From Geobacteraceae bacterium (GTDB taxonomy: Bacteria > Desulfobacterota > Desulfuromonadia > Desulfuromonadales > Geopsychrobacteraceae): a stretch of 6,370 nt of DNA. Both the position numbers and the translations under genes were made by a program. Under the pieces are notes generated by a model. The model was not told the DNA's origin. It worked only from the letters and a program-made list of their open reading frames with translations, and made no database searches. The stretch covers positions 1-6,370 of the forward strand of contig JAMOPE010000416.1 in the NCBI GenBank assembly GCA_027064785.1, in the 5' to 3' direction. Below are positions 6,214 to 6,370 of this stretch, one piece after another. How positions within the stretch are numbered: the first letter of the stretch is position 1; every line of letters starts with the position of its first letter.

Positions 6214-6370
6214 CTACGCCAGCGGCTCAGCATCGGGGAGAACTTTCATTTTCTGCAATCGTTTATAATAGAAATTTTGACCATACAGTGCCATAACGGG
6301 ATTGTGTCCTGTCACCCGATCTTTAACCACCATTGTTGTCACTGGTGCAACGGAGTGTTTGGCAAATAAC
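6214..6370 (-). CDS. C-terminal fragment of an unrecognised protein
   Basis: An open frame enters from the right edge and stops at TAG (6214-6216), giving 51 visible residues from [10 protein letters not shown] to VLPDAEPLA. The fragment has no stop before its end and reads in the same direction as the other genes. It stops 42 bp before the nitroreductase, consistent with the tail of a real gene. The middle is mixed polar and hydrophobic ([20 protein letters not shown]), with no membrane segment and no motif I can name. I do not recognise the family. It could also be a chance open frame, but position, strand and spacing favour a gene. Confidence 0.5.
   Translation of the reverse strand, partial: LFAKHSVAPVTTMVVKDRVTGHNPVMALYGQNFYYKRLQKMKVLPDAEPLA

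Overview
This window looks like part of a Gram-negative, anaerobic, respiring bacterium, most likely in the Desulfuromonadales/Geobacterales group (Desulfuromonas-like). That placement is an inference. It rests on roughly 50% GC, a complete short-chain beta-oxidation gene set, and a downstream gene that starts like the cytochrome b/iron-sulfur ETF:menaquinone oxidoreductases common in that group. All eight coding regions read on the minus strand, so transcription runs from right to left. I see no RNA gene, mobile element, CRISPR array or phage signal.

Right part (about 6370 down to 4415). The 3' end of an unrecognised gene (stop at 6214) is followed after 42 bp by a small FMN nitroreductase. 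Seventeen bp later comes an M24 'pita-bread' metallopeptidase-family gene. A perfect 13-bp stem hairpin (4415-4445) directly behind its stop codon probably ends this unit.

Middle and left part (about 4335 down to 1). A near-ideal sigma-70 promoter (TTGACA, 17 bp, TACTAT) drives a tightly packed operon: acetyl-CoA acetyltransferase (thiolase), 3-hydroxybutyryl-CoA dehydrogenase, enoyl-CoA hydratase, short-chain acyl-CoA dehydrogenase, then the first ~84 codons of a membrane protein. Intergenic gaps are 13, 12, 29 and 24 bp, and all four downstream genes have a Shine-Dalgarno site in the gap.

Together the four soluble enzymes form one full turn of C4 beta-oxidation: butyryl-CoA to crotonyl-CoA, to 3-hydroxybutyryl-CoA, to acetoacetyl-CoA, to two acetyl-CoA. 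The membrane gene offers an exit for the acyl-CoA dehydrogenase electrons, through ETF to the quinone pool. This favours oxidation of butyrate, fatty acids or branched-chain acids over clostridial-style butyrate synthesis. No acyl-CoA activating enzyme and no etfAB lie inside the window.

Most of the window is ordinary central catabolism. The points worth a second look are the T2-like Phe-Pro pair in the thiolase, several non-canonical pocket residues in the M24 protein, the GGAGG-looped hairpin, an inverted repeat just upstream of the operon promoter, and several start-site corrections.
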